Shown here piece after piece: positions 52,493-61,309 of a stretch of DNA of 64,000 nucleotides (positions are counted from its first letter, which is position 1; each line of letters begins with the position of its first letter). The notes below the pieces were generated by a model, which did no database searches, was not told where the DNA came from, and was given only the letters and a program-made list of their open reading frames with translations. This DNA is from JAFGLZ01 sp964622545 (GTDB lineage: Bacteria > Planctomycetota > Phycisphaerae > UBA1845 > JAFGLZ01), in contig CAZUQM010000005.1 of NCBI GenBank assembly GCA_964622545.1, positions 62,001 to 126,000 of the forward strand. The letters run 5' to 3'. Made by a program: the position numbers and the translations under genes.

Positions 52493-53791
52493 ATGACGAA
52501 GCCACGTGAACTCACGCGCAGGAGCTTTCTATCACGCTCGGTGGCCGGCGCCGGTGTCGGGTTCGCCGCCCCATACGTGATCACGAGCGACGCGCTAGGT
52601 AACGAGAAGAAGGCCCCCGCCAACAGCCGGCTGACGCTAGGTTTCATCGGCGTCCGCAACATGGGCGGCAACCACCTGAACCGCTTCCGCCACAACCGCC
52701 GGGTGCAGATCCTGGCCACCTGTGACGTCGACAGGTCGGTCCGCAAGGCGGCCGCCCAGCGGGTCAAGGACGTCTACGGCGAGAAGGCCGTCGTCGACGA
52801 CTACAACAACCACGAGGACCTGCTGGCCCGTGACGACATCGACGCCGTGGTGGTCTCGACCCCCGACCACTGGCACGCCCTGATCTGCATCGACGCCTGC
52901 AAGGCCGGCAAAGACATCTACTGTGAGAAGCCCCTGACCCTGACCATCGGAGAGGGTAAGGCGCTGGTCCGGGCGGTCCGCAAGTACGGTCGGGTCTTTC
53001 AGACGGGCAGCCAGCAGCGGTCCGATAACCGGTTCCGCTTCGCGTGCGAGTTGGTCCGCAGCGGTCGGATCGGACGTGTCCACTCGGTGATCACCGGCAT
53101 CGGAGGCGGACCGACGTGCGGGTGGGAGCCCGAAACCGACCCGCCCGAGGGCCTCGACTGGAACCGGTGGCTGGGCCCGGCCCCGTGGAAGCCCTACACC
53201 CCGCGTCGGTGCCACTATGAGTTCCGGTGGATCTACGACTACTCCGGCGGCAAGATGACCGACTGGGGGGCGCACCACAACGACATCGCCCAGTGGGGTC
53301 TGGGTATGGACGGGACCGGCCCGATCCACGTCAGCGGCGAGGGCGAGTTCCCCAAGGACGGCCTGTACGACACGGCCACGCGCTTCGAGGTGATCTTCAC
53401 CTACGCCAACGGCGCCAAGGTCTTCTGTCGCAGCCACACGCCCCGAGGGGGCGTGACGTTCCAGGGCACCGACGGGTGGGTCTGGGTGACGCGCGGCAAC
53501 ATCGACGCCGAGCCCAAGTCGCTGCTCAACGAGAAGCTCGGGCCCAACGACGTCCATCTATACAAGAGCACCGACCACCACAACGACTGGCTCGATTGCG
53601 TCGAGCAGCGTCGGCGGCCGATCTGCGACGTGGAGATCGGACATCGATCGGTGACCGTCTGCCACCTCGGCACGACGTGCCTGCGGCTGGGGCGGTCGAT
53701 TCGATGGGATCCCGTCACGGAGCAGATCGTGGGCGACGACGAGGCCGCACGGTGGGTGGGCAAGCCCTTACGGGCGCCCTGGCACCTGTAG
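52493..53791 (+). CDS. Gfo/Idh/MocA-family oxidoreductase with Tat signal, second copy
   Basis: 432 residues. Twin-arginine signal TRRSFLSRS then a Gly/Ala/Val stretch (residues 8-32). LTLGFIGVRNMGGNHLNR near 45 begins the Rossmann domain, VDRSVRKAAAQ follows, and YCEKPLTLTIGEG near 142 carries the catalytic Lys. The dinucleotide-binding motif reads GVRNMGG, slightly unlike the usual GxGxxG. Compared with the 10891 gene it has the same architecture but low similarity, so it may act on a different sugar. GGAGG precedes the ATG. It faces the iron operon from the other side of the operator spacer, probably by chance. Confidence 0.9.
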   Translation: MTKPRELTRRSFLSRSVAGAGVGFAAPYVITSDALGNEKKAPANSRLTLGFIGVRNMGGNHLNRFRHNRRVQILATCDVDRSVRKAAAQRVKDVYGEKAVVDDYNNHEDLLARDDIDAVVVSTPDHWHALICIDACKAGKDIYCEKPLTLTIGEGKALVRAVRKYGRVFQTGSQQRSDNRFRFACELVRSGRIGRVHSVITGIGGGPTCGWEPETDPPEGLDWNRWLGPAPWKPYTPRRCHYEFRWIYDYSGGKMTDWGAHHNDIAQWGLGMDGTGPIHVSGEGEFPKDGLYDTATRFEVIFTYANGAKVFCRSHTPRGGVTFQGTDGWVWVTRGNIDAEPKSLLNEKLGPNDVHLYKSTDHHNDWLDCVEQRRRPICDVEIGHRSVTVCHLGTTCLRLGRSIRWDPVTEQIVGDDEAARWVGKPLRAPWHL

Positions 53792-53889
53792 CCCTTGCGG
53801 GGCCGCGTCGATCGGCGCCACGACCGGAGAGGACAGTGCAACGACTCAACCTGCACGAGGAAACGGAACCTCTGATGGAGCGAGAGAAC

Positions 53890-56580
53890 ATGACACGCAC
53901 ACGCTTGAACACGTTGATGGCAATCGCTCTGGCGATGACGCTCGCGGCGGGCAGCGCCCGGGCGGGCCAGGCCCAGATCGATGCCCTCATGAAACAGATC
54001 ACCAGTGACGATGCCGAGAAGCGCAACCAGGCCGTCCAGGCCTTCTCGGACATGGGTCCCGAGGCGATCAAGCCGCTGCTCACCGCGGTGGGGCACCAGA
54101 ACCGGTCGATCGGCAAGGCCGCCAGGATGGCCCTGCACAACATCGTCGTTCCCACCGGACGATTCGGCGGCGAGTACGAGCGGATCGCCGCGTCGCAGGC
54201 GCTGGCGTCCGAGCTCGGCAACGCCGCCCTGCCCTACAAGACACGGGCGTACATGTGTCGTCTGCTGAGCTACGTCGGCCGTGACGAGGCCGTGCCCGCC
54301 CTGGTCACCGCCCTGTCGGCCCAGGACATCCGCGAAATGGCCCGGTGGGCGCTGAGTCGGAACTCGAGCGAGGCCGCGCTGACGGCCTTGCACATGGCGC
54401 TGACCGACGCCGATCCCGAGTTCCGCGTCGGCATCATCAACGCCATCGGCCGGCACGCCGAGCGGCGTTCCGTCGAGGTGCTGGCCAAGGAGCTGAAGCA
54501 CGACAACGACAAGGTACGGATCGCGGCCATGGCGGCCATAGGCAAGATCGCCGACCCCTTCGCGATGGAGCATCTCGAGCCGTTGTTGACGACGGGCTCG
54601 CCGAAGCAGCAGGCGGCCGCTCGCGCCGCCTGGCTGAGCCTGGGCGAGACGCTGCTGGACAGCAAACGGCCCTATGCGGCCAGCGTGATCTTCGATGCCG
54701 CCCTGGCCTGGGACACGACGTCCCAAGATCGGTGCGTCGCGATCTGGGGCCTGGCCAAGGCCGGCCAGCCGGGCGCGCTCGACGAGCTGTTGGCGGCCCT
54801 TCGAGAGGCCAAGACCGACGACGTGCGCGGCGCGGTCACCGAGGCGTTGACGCAGATGCCCTCGCCCAAGGTCACCGAGGCCGTCGTCGCGCTGCTGACG
54901 GGCAAGCAGAAGAAATCGGGCCTGTTCAAGGGCGGCAAGGCCCTCAGCCCCGCGAACCAGGCTGCCCTGGTCAACGTGCTCGCGGCCCGCAAGGACAAGG
55001 CCGGTCAGCCCGGAGCGGTCGCCGCCCTTCAAAGCGATTCCGAGACGGTGCGCATCGCGGCGCTCAAGTGCCTGGCCGTGATCGGTCAGGCCGATGCGGC
55101 ACCCGCCCTGGCCGAGAGTCTTCAGAAGCCTGAAGGGCCCGAGCGGCAGGCCGCCGTGTATGCCTTGGGTCGCCTGCCCGCGCCCAACGGCCTGACGTGG
55201 CTGCAGGAGGAGGTCTACAAGCCCGGCCTCTCCGAGGACTATCGCATACTGCTCATCAAGGCGATCAGCAATCGCCGCGAGCCCGGCAGCGTGGCGGCGC
55301 TCGAGAAGCTGCTCGCCAAGGACCGGCCCGAGTCGATCCGCATCGCGGCCTACGAGGCACTCGGCAAGCTCGGTGATGCCGACGGCCTGCCGACACTGCT
55401 CGAGGGCGTGGATCAGGCTGAGGGCAAGGCCCGTGATGCCGCCGAAGCGGCCATGCTCAAGCTCGAGGCCGTTGCGACGCCGCGGATGGTCGAGGCGATG
55501 TCCAAGGCCACGCCGCACCAGCAGGCCGCCTTGCTGAGGGTTCTGGGCTTCCGCCATCATCCGAAGATCAAGCCGCTGCTCATCGAGGCGGCCAAGTGCC
55601 CGGAAGAGCTGATTCAAGCCGCCGCGATCGAGGGTCTGCGCCGCATGGCCGACCCGAGCACGCTGTCCGTGCTCGAGAAGGCGGCCGCGAAGGGTCCGGC
55701 CCGAGGACCGGCCGTCTCGGGCATGATCAACATTGGGGTCAAGTTTCAGAAGCAGGGCAAGAAGGACGAGGCGCTGACGATCTATCACAAGGCCCTGAAG
55801 CTGGCCACACGGGACAAGGAGATCCGCCCGGCCCTGGACCGCCTGGCGGAGATCGCCGACCCGTCGAGCTTCGACGCGGCGCGTCCGTTCCTGAACAAGG
55901 GCAACGCCAAGGCCAACGCGGCGCGCGTCGTCCTGGCTGTGGGTCCGAAGGTCAGCGACGACCGCAAGGCCGACCTGGTCCCGGCGCTGAAGCAGGCGAT
56001 CGCCATCGCGCCGAAGGACAAGAACGTCCGCAAGGCCCAAGAGAAGCTCGTGAAGCTCGGCGTGGACATCGACATCGCCAAGGAGGCGGGCTTCGTCACA
56101 CACTGGTGGGTGACGGGACCGTTCCCGAGCCCGGATAAGGCGATGTTCGATAAGGCCTACTTCCCCGAGAAGAAGGTCGACCTCGGCGCCAAGACCAAGG
56201 TCGGCGACAAGGAGTACACCTGGAAGAAGGTGCGGATCAAGGATCCGAGCGGCATCGCCGATCTGCGCAAGCTCGTGGCCAGCGCCGATAGCGTCGGGTG
56301 CTACGCCTACGCCGAGGTCACCTCGCCCAAGGATCAGGACGTCCTGCTGAAGATCGGCAGCGACGACGACGTGGTCTGCTGGCTGAACGGCAAGAAGGTG
56401 CATGCCAACAAGGTCAGCCGTGGCGTCCAAGTGGATCAGGACGTGGTCAAGGCCAGGCTCAAGAAGGGCAAGAACGCGATCCTGATGAAGGTGCTCAACG
56501 GCGGCAGCCACTGGAACATGTGTCTGCGGATCACCGACCGGCAGAACAACCCGCTCAAGCTGACCGAGCGCAAAAAGTAG
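53890..56580 (+). CDS. Secreted HEAT-repeat protein with C-terminal beta domain
   Basis: 896 residues. A signal peptide (LNTLMAIALAMTLAAGSARA) precedes a long array of HEAT/PBS-lyase-type helical repeats (about 30-680), recognisable by recurring IRIAALKCLAVIG-like or VRIAAMAAIGKI helix pairs with Ala and Leu. After a helical segment, residues ~735-890 form a beta-rich domain (HWWVTGPFPSPD, VGCYAYAEVTSPKDQD, WLNGKKVHANKVSRG) like those ending many planctomycete secreted HEAT proteins. It is probably a scaffold for protein or glycan binding. An ATG at 53890 with GGAG 8 bases upstream is favoured; ATG 53875 is in frame too. Confidence 0.75.
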   Translation: MTRTRLNTLMAIALAMTLAAGSARAGQAQIDALMKQITSDDAEKRNQAVQAFSDMGPEAIKPLLTAVGHQNRSIGKAARMALHNIVVPTGRFGGEYERIAASQALASELGNAALPYKTRAYMCRLLSYVGRDEAVPALVTALSAQDIREMARWALSRNSSEAALTALHMALTDADPEFRVGIINAIGRHAERRSVEVLAKELKHDNDKVRIAAMAAIGKIADPFAMEHLEPLLTTGSPKQQAAARAAWLSLGETLLDSKRPYAASVIFDAALAWDTTSQDRCVAIWGLAKAGQPGALDELLAALREAKTDDVRGAVTEALTQMPSPKVTEAVVALLTGKQKKSGLFKGGKALSPANQAALVNVLAARKDKAGQPGAVAALQSDSETVRIAALKCLAVIGQADAAPALAESLQKPEGPERQAAVYALGRLPAPNGLTWLQEEVYKPGLSEDYRILLIKAISNRREPGSVAALEKLLAKDRPESIRIAAYEALGKLGDADGLPTLLEGVDQAEGKARDAAEAAMLKLEAVATPRMVEAMSKATPHQQAALLRVLGFRHHPKIKPLLIEAAKCPEELIQAAAIEGLRRMADPSTLSVLEKAAAKGPARGPAVSGMINIGVKFQKQGKKDEALTIYHKALKLATRDKEIRPALDRLAEIADPSSFDAARPFLNKGNAKANAARVVLAVGPKVSDDRKADLVPALKQAIAIAPKDKNVRKAQEKLVKLGVDIDIAKEAGFVTHWWVTGPFPSPDKAMFDKAYFPEKKVDLGAKTKVGDKEYTWKKVRIKDPSGIADLRKLVASADSVGCYAYAEVTSPKDQDVLLKIGSDDDVVCWLNGKKVHANKVSRGVQVDQDVVKARLKKGKNAILMKVLNGGSHWNMCLRITDRQNNPLKLTERKK

Positions 56581-56691
56581 GGATCGGTGGCTAGCCTTGC
56601 TTCATCGGATGTGTCTATAGGGGGCGAATGGACCATGCGTTCGACGGTCTCATCGGAGAGGGCCCCGGACGTACCCTAAGGAGAGCATCTC

Positions 56692-57282
56692 ATGAAAAGG
56701 TTGCTGTGGATTGGGCTGTTCGGTGTTGTCCTTGTTGTCAGCACGGGATGTCAGGACGAGGTGAAGTCGGTCCATCAGACCGAGCAAACGCACGAGTCGG
56801 AGCCGGTCATGCAGGCGCCGGGTGGTGGCGGCGGTGGTTCGGCCGTCCCCGAGGAGCCGCCGCTCCAGGCCGGTCGCTGGCCCGGCAAGCCCGACGGCGT
56901 GACCGCCCAGGCGGCGCTCATGGCTCGACGGGCCGCGGAGATGGACGCCTATCGCAAGCTGGCCGAGCAGATCAACGGCCTGCGGATCGATAGCCGGACG
57001 TACGTCCGAGACTTCGTGACGGAGTCGGACCAGATCCGCGCCGATTCGGTGTCGCGGATTCGGGGCGTGGTCTTCACGCACTACGCCTTCCCGCCGGGTG
57101 GCGGCATCTGCGAGGCCGAGGCGGCCGTGCGACTGAGCCACGTCATCACGTACCTGAAGCAGTTGCACACCCGCGACATCAAGGGCGACCAGGTCAAGGC
57201 GCTGGACTACGAGACCATGCGCCAAGTCAACAAGACCTCGATCGTCCGCGCCACCGGCCAGGGCGCGATTCGAGGTCAGTAG
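56692..57282 (+). CDS. LPP20-family lipoprotein
   Basis: 196 residues: signal peptide and lipobox VSTGC (Cys20), a Gly/Pro-rich linker, then a domain with AQAALMARRAAEMDAYRKLAEQI near residue 70, the family mark of LPP20/DUF4136-like proteins found in many Gram-negatives. The rest (SRTYVRDFVTESDQI, GICEAEAAVRLSHVI) fits that fold. It should be anchored in the outer membrane or periplasm. AAGGAG stands about 7 bases before the ATG. Function of the family is poorly known. Confidence 0.8.
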   Translation: MKRLLWIGLFGVVLVVSTGCQDEVKSVHQTEQTHESEPVMQAPGGGGGGSAVPEEPPLQAGRWPGKPDGVTAQAALMARRAAEMDAYRKLAEQINGLRIDSRTYVRDFVTESDQIRADSVSRIRGVVFTHYAFPPGGGICEAEAAVRLSHVITYLKQLHTRDIKGDQVKALDYETMRQVNKTSIVRATGQGAIRGQ

Positions 57283-57314
57283 CGGCAGCGCCCAGGAACC
57301 TCCTGCCGACAACG

Positions 57315-57348
57315 ACGGCTCGCCTCGCCAACGCGGGGCGGGCCGTTT
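57315..57348 (+). terminator. Probable intrinsic terminator after the LPP20-like gene
   Basis: ACGGC-T-CGCC (57315-57324) pairs with GGCG-G-GCCGT (57337-57346), ten base pairs with one wobble, followed by TT. It lies 33 bases past the stop of the LPP20-like gene. The rest of the 218-base spacer shows no gene. Confidence 0.55.
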
Positions 57349-57500
57349 GCTTGCGCGATACGCCCGAGCCGGGTTGACGCCCGGACGTGCCGATGGCACA
57401 CTGAGTGACATCACGCGGCCGAATCTGGTCGTCGAGGAACGCCCTCGTCACCGGCAAGGATAGGGCACAGGGCGCGCACGTTAGGCAGAGGACGAACGCC

Positions 57501-57725
57501 ATGTCACAGCAGCAAGTCGATCCGGAGTTGATGAAGATCCTGGTCTGCCCCGAAAGCAAGGCCCCCCTGGTCCAGGTGGACGACGCGCTCTATTCCACGG
57601 ACCCCAAGACCCGGCGCAAGTATCCCATCCGAGACGGCATCCCCATCATGCTCATCGACGAGTCCGAGGTGGTCGACCCCGAGGAGTTCGAGCGGATCAT
57701 GGCCGAGCACGGCCCGAAGGAGTAG
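57501..57725 (+). CDS. Trm112/UPF0434-like small zinc-ribbon-type protein
   Basis: 74 residues. ELMKILVCPESKAPL then YPIRDGIPIMLIDE is the Trm112/YcaR-type signature, a small fold that acts as a partner or zinc-binding module for methyltransferases and glycosyltransferases in many bacteria. In this copy only the first Cys of the usual pairs is present (CPES), so it may not bind zinc. GAGGAC precedes the ATG; a longer frame upstream is not supported. Neighbouring genes do not fix its partner. Confidence 0.8.
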   Translation: MSQQQVDPELMKILVCPESKAPLVQVDDALYSTDPKTRRKYPIRDGIPIMLIDESEVVDPEEFERIMAEHGPKE

Positions 57726-57842
57726 CTCGCACACGACCGGCGGAAGAAGGACGCAGGTCGTCAGCGCGCCCTGCGCGACTAGGAGGCGGAAGAAGAGCAG
57801 CGGAGTCACCCTTCCGGTGGGCAGCCCCTTTCCCGTGGTACC

Positions 57843-58412
57843 TCACCCCTCGCGTCGGTACTTGACCACCAGGTAGACCCGCGCCGTGCTGCGACCGGTA
57901 TTGCGCATGCCATGTTGCTGGTCGGCCAGGTAGTGTGCCGAATCGCCCTTGCGAAGCGAGATATCGTCATCGGCCACGTGCAGGTCGACCCGCCCTTGCG
58001 CGACCACCAGGAACTCCTCGGTCATGCTGAAGTGGGGCGAGGAGTCGAGCTCCCCTCTCGGCCTCAGCGTGACCTCGTAGAACTCGACGTCCTTCTCCAT
58101 CGACAACGGGCTGAGGGTGCGGACCGTGACCGTCTCGTCGGACAGGAAGACCTGATTGGGATCGTCCGCGCGGATGACCTGGAGCTGTCGGCGACTCCGG
58201 CCCAGCCCCATCAGCTCGCCGAGATCCATCCCGAGGCCGACGGCGATCTTGTACATGACCGCGACGGTGGGGTTGGCCTTGTTCTGCTCGACCTGGCTGA
58301 GCATGGCCTTGCTGACCCCGCTGGCCCGGGCCAGGGCGTCGAGGGAGAGGCCTCGCTTCTTGCGGATGCCCTTGACGCGCGGCCCGATGTCGAGGTCGTC
58401 GATTTGTCTCAT
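57843..58412 (-). CDS. XRE-family regulator with C-terminal cupin domain
   Basis: 189 residues: helix-turn-helix (residues ~14-60, KKRGLSLDALARASGVS) and a cupin_2 domain (about 110-185: PHFSMTEEFLVVAQGRVDL and a HGM-type ligand stretch). This type (PuuR/SutR-like) senses a small metabolite through the cupin and represses or activates a neighbouring catabolic operon. It is divergent from tdh-kbl across a 103-base spacer with two palindromes. No clear Shine-Dalgarno precedes its ATG. It probably controls threonine or glycine metabolism, an inference from position only. Confidence 0.85.
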   Translation of the reverse strand: MRQIDDLDIGPRVKGIRKKRGLSLDALARASGVSKAMLSQVEQNKANPTVAVMYKIAVGLGMDLGELMGLGRSRRQLQVIRADDPNQVFLSDETVTVRTLSPLSMEKDVEFYEVTLRPRGELDSSPHFSMTEEFLVVAQGRVDLHVADDDISLRKGDSAHYLADQQHGMRNTGRSTARVYLVVKYRREG

Positions 58413-58425
58413 ATCGTGAAAATCC

Positions 58426-58441
58426 GTCCACTATTTTGGAC
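58426..58441. promoter_or_regulatory. Inverted repeat near the regulator start
   Basis: GTCCA (58426-58430) and TGGAC (58437-58441), five-base arms 6 bases apart, 14 bases upstream of the regulator's start codon. A candidate operator for autoregulation by the XRE-cupin protein. Confidence 0.4.
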
Positions 58442-58448
58442 AATCCCC

Positions 58449-58494
58449 TTGCGATCCGCTCCGGCCTGGTTTACTATACTGAACGAAACGTTCA
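58449..58494 (+). promoter_or_regulatory. Predicted promoter and operator of tdh-kbl
   Basis: TTGCGA (-35) at 58449-58454, 17 bases, then TACTAT (-10) at 58472-58477; TATACT at 58475 overlaps it. A perfect palindrome TGAACGAAACGTTCA (58480-58494) covers the start site, where a repressor would block polymerase. The start codon of tdh follows 22 bases later with AAGGAGG in between. Confidence 0.55.
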
Positions 58495-58515
58495 CCCGCA
58501 AGGAGGAAACCCATC

Positions 58516-59670
58516 ATGCCCGAGGCCATGAAAGCCATCCGCAAACCCGCCGCCGAGCCGGGCCTGGTCGTCGAGGACGTGCCGATCCCGCCCGTCGGAG
58601 CCCACGACGTGCTGGTCAAGGTCGCCGCGGCCAGCATCTGCGGCACCGATCTGCACATCCACAAATGGGACGCCTGGAGCCAGCAGCGGATCCATCCGCC
58701 CATCACCATCGGCCATGAGTTCTGCGGCACGGTCGTCGAGGTCGGCTCGGCGGTCGAGCACGTCGGCGTGGGCGATTACGTCTCGGCCGAGAGCCACATC
58801 ACGTGCGGCATGTGCTTTCAGTGCCGCACCGGGCAGGCCCACATGTGCCCCAAGACCAAGGTCATCGGCGTGGACTGCGACGGGGCGTTCGGCGAGTACG
58901 TCCGGGTGCCCGAGAGCGTCATCTGGATGAACGACCCGACCAAGATCGCTCCGGAGATCGCCACCCTCCAGGAGCCCTTCGGCAACGCGGTCTATGCGAC
59001 GCTCGCGCACGACCTGGCCGGACAGACCGTCGGGGTGTTCGGCTGCGGGCCCATCGGCTGCTTCGCCGTCGGCATCGCCAAGGCCAGCGGGGCGGCCGCC
59101 GTCTTCGCCACCGACGTGGTCGACTACCGCCTCGAGCTCGCCCAGGCCATGGGCGCCGACGCCATCTACAACCCCACATACAACGACCGGGACGCTAGCG
59201 ACGGGCTGAACGGCATGACGAACTGGATCATCGAGGCCAACGAGGGATACGGGGTGGACATCGTGCTCGAGATGAGCGGCGCCTCGGCCGCCATCACCAG
59301 CGCCTTCCGGGCGGTGCGCAACGGCGGGCGCGTGACCCTGTTCGGCATCCCGTCCAACCCGGTGGAGATCGACGTGGCCGAGAACATGATCTTCAAGAAC
59401 CTGACGGTCCTGGCCCTCAACGGCCGGCGGATCTTCGACACCTGGTACAAGACACGTTGGATGCTCGAGCGCGGCGTGGTCGACCTTCATCCGCTGATCA
59501 CACGGCAACTGCCGTTCGACCGGATCGACGAGGCCATGGAATTGCTCTCGGAAGGACAGGCCTGTAAGATCGTCCTGCGGCCCTCGGAGGTCCCCGTTGA
59601 ATCCACCGATCGGGCCGGCATGGGCGCGCCGGCGGACGCCAACGTCCGCGGCGTCGTGCGCCATCCCTAG
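58516..59670 (+). CDS. tdh: L-threonine 3-dehydrogenase (zinc MDR family)
   Basis: 384 residues. Catalytic zinc ligands Cys42 (SICGTDLH) and His67-Glu68 (GHEFCG), structural zinc cysteines 97, 100, 103 and 111, and NAD-binding GCGPIGC near residue 176 identify the medium-chain dehydrogenase fold. Tdh oxidises threonine to 2-amino-3-ketobutyrate, which Kbl cleaves with CoA to glycine and acetyl-CoA. Most Tdh proteins have about 340 residues; this one has an extra C-terminal tail of some 35. AAGGAGG precedes the ATG. Kbl is encoded two genes on, which supports the assignment. Confidence 0.93.
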   Translation: MPEAMKAIRKPAAEPGLVVEDVPIPPVGAHDVLVKVAAASICGTDLHIHKWDAWSQQRIHPPITIGHEFCGTVVEVGSAVEHVGVGDYVSAESHITCGMCFQCRTGQAHMCPKTKVIGVDCDGAFGEYVRVPESVIWMNDPTKIAPEIATLQEPFGNAVYATLAHDLAGQTVGVFGCGPIGCFAVGIAKASGAAAVFATDVVDYRLELAQAMGADAIYNPTYNDRDASDGLNGMTNWIIEANEGYGVDIVLEMSGASAAITSAFRAVRNGGRVTLFGIPSNPVEIDVAENMIFKNLTVLALNGRRIFDTWYKTRWMLERGVVDLHPLITRQLPFDRIDEAMELLSEGQACKIVLRPSEVPVESTDRAGMGAPADANVRGVVRHP

Positions 59671-59768
59671 CCCCGACGACGGTCGGCGCGGACGCGACGC
59701 CGGCAACGGCAGGCCCCCCGCGATGGGTGGTCGACTGACGTCCCATCTCGTGACGACACGGTGCAGCC

Positions 59769-60074
59769 ATGGCCAAGCAGCAGCCGAAACGGTGGCCCAT
59801 TTGGAAGATCGTCCTCGTGCTCCTCGCCTTCGCGCTCGGCGCGGTCCTGCTGTTCGTCGCGTCGGTGTACGTCGACGCGACGGCGCCGGAGTCCGACGGC
59901 TCCGAGCCCGGCCCGTCGGGCAGCTCCGGCATGCTCGGCGGACTGCTGAAGCTGTTCGGCGCGGTCTGCACGCTGATGGTCCTGGTGTGCATCGGCTGGC
60001 TGGTCGTCCGCCGTCAGCAGAGCGTGCCGGCCTGGAAGAAGCGGGCGAAGTTGCCGCCCCACCGCCGCAAGTGA
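59769..60074 (+). CDS. Small membrane protein with two helices
   Basis: 101 residues: helices at about 13-34 and 56-76, a Ser/Gly-rich loop (ESDGSEPGPSGSSG) between them and a basic tail (KKRAKLPPHRRK). No family recognised. The ribosome site is weak and the spacers are short (98 and 39 bases), so it is either co-transcribed with tdh-kbl or a chance gene; coding-like base composition favours a real gene. Confidence 0.5.
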   Translation: MAKQQPKRWPIWKIVLVLLAFALGAVLLFVASVYVDATAPESDGSEPGPSGSSGMLGGLLKLFGAVCTLMVLVCIGWLVVRRQQSVPAWKKRAKLPPHRRK

Positions 60075-60113
60075 TCGACGCCGCCGAGCAACAACCCCAT
60101 CAAGGAGATGATC

Positions 60114-61301
60114 ATGACCACCGTCGTGGATGACGTCCTGTCGTCCGAGCTCCAGCAGCTGCATGAATCGGGGCAGTACAAGGAGGCGAACGAGCTCCAG
60201 TCGCCCCAGGCGCCCAAGGTCTCGATGGACGGCCGGCCGACCGTCATGCTCAGCAGCAACAACTACCTGGGCCTGGCCGACGACCCGCGCGTGGTCGAGG
60301 CCGCCAAGCGAGGGCTGGACACCTACGGCATGGGCACGGCCAGCGTACGATTCATCTGCGGGACGATGACGTGCCATCGCGACCTGGAGGCCAAGATCGC
60401 CGAGTTCCTGGGCTGCGAGGCCGCCCTGACCTTCATCAGTTGCTGGGACGCGAACATCGGCCTGATCCCCACCCTGGCCGGAACGCCGGAGGACGCCATC
60501 TTCTCCGACGCACTGAACCACGCCTCGATCATCGACGCGATCCGGCTCAGCAAGGCCCAGCGGTTCATCTACCCGCATCAGGACCTGGACAAGCTCGCCG
60601 AGATGCTCGACAAGGCCGAGGCACGGGTCAAGCTCATCGTCACCGACGGCGTGTTCAGCATGGAGGGCGACATCGCCCAGTTGCCGAGGTTGAAGGAGCT
60701 GGCCGATCGACACGGCGCGCTGCTGGTCATCGACGAGTCGCACGCGACCGGCGTGCTGGGCGACCACGGTCGCGGCACGGCCGAACACTTCGGCGTCCTC
60801 GGTGAGGGTGTGATCCAGACCAGCACGCTGGGCAAGTCGCTCGGCGGGGCGTGCGGTGGGTACGTGGCCGGCAGCAAGACGGTGTGCGAGTATCTCATTC
60901 AGAAGTCGCGGCCGCACCTGTTCAGCAACGCCCTACCGCCGGCGGTCTGTACGGGCTCGACGGCCGCCATCGAGATCCTCATGTCCGAACCGGAGCGTCT
61001 GACACGCCTTCGCGAGAACACCGCCCTGTTCCGCGAGCAGATCACCGGGCTGGGCCTGAACGTGGTGAAGGGTCTGACGCCCATCGTCCCGGTCATCGTG
61101 GGCGAGACGCCGCTGGCGATTCAGGCCCAGCAGTTGCTGTTCGACCGAGGCGTGTTCGTCAGCGGGTTCGGCTACCCGGTCGTGCCCAAGGGCGAGGCCC
61201 GCCTGCGATGCCAGATCTGCGCGACCCACACGCGCGACGAAATCGAACAGGCCGTCGAGGCCTTCCGTGAGGTCGCCGCCGAGCTGAAACTGAGCGCCTA
61301 G
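60114..61301 (+). CDS. kbl: 2-amino-3-ketobutyrate CoA ligase (glycine C-acetyltransferase)
   Basis: 395 residues, PLP-dependent alpha-oxoamine synthase family. SSNNYLGLADDP near 47, GTASVRFICGTM near 74, VIDESHATGVLG near 203 and QTSTLGKSLGGA near 239 (Schiff-base Lys) are present. Kbl joins acetyl-CoA and glycine or, in threonine breakdown, splits aminoketobutyrate. ATG at 60114 is chosen because AAGGAG lies 6 bases before it; the ATG at 60108 would abut the ribosome site. Tdh upstream completes the pathway. Confidence 0.94.
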   Translation: MTTVVDDVLSSELQQLHESGQYKEANELQSPQAPKVSMDGRPTVMLSSNNYLGLADDPRVVEAAKRGLDTYGMGTASVRFICGTMTCHRDLEAKIAEFLGCEAALTFISCWDANIGLIPTLAGTPEDAIFSDALNHASIIDAIRLSKAQRFIYPHQDLDKLAEMLDKAEARVKLIVTDGVFSMEGDIAQLPRLKELADRHGALLVIDESHATGVLGDHGRGTAEHFGVLGEGVIQTSTLGKSLGGACGGYVAGSKTVCEYLIQKSRPHLFSNALPPAVCTGSTAAIEILMSEPERLTRLRENTALFREQITGLGLNVVKGLTPIVPVIVGETPLAIQAQQLLFDRGVFVSGFGYPVVPKGEARLRCQICATHTRDEIEQAVEAFREVAAELKLSA

Positions 61302-61309
61302 GTCGCGCG

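Noticed and set aside
53401..56511. Very long minus-strand frame opposite the HEAT-repeat gene
   Set aside because: Composition is Leu/Arg/Gly/Gln-rich and repetitive as expected for the complement of HEAT repeats. The plus-strand gene has a signal peptide, repeat pattern and proper start.
57739..57796. Direct repeat GGCGGAAGAAG in the convergent spacer
   Set aside because: Two short purine-rich copies about 46 bases apart; too short and low-complexity to call a feature.
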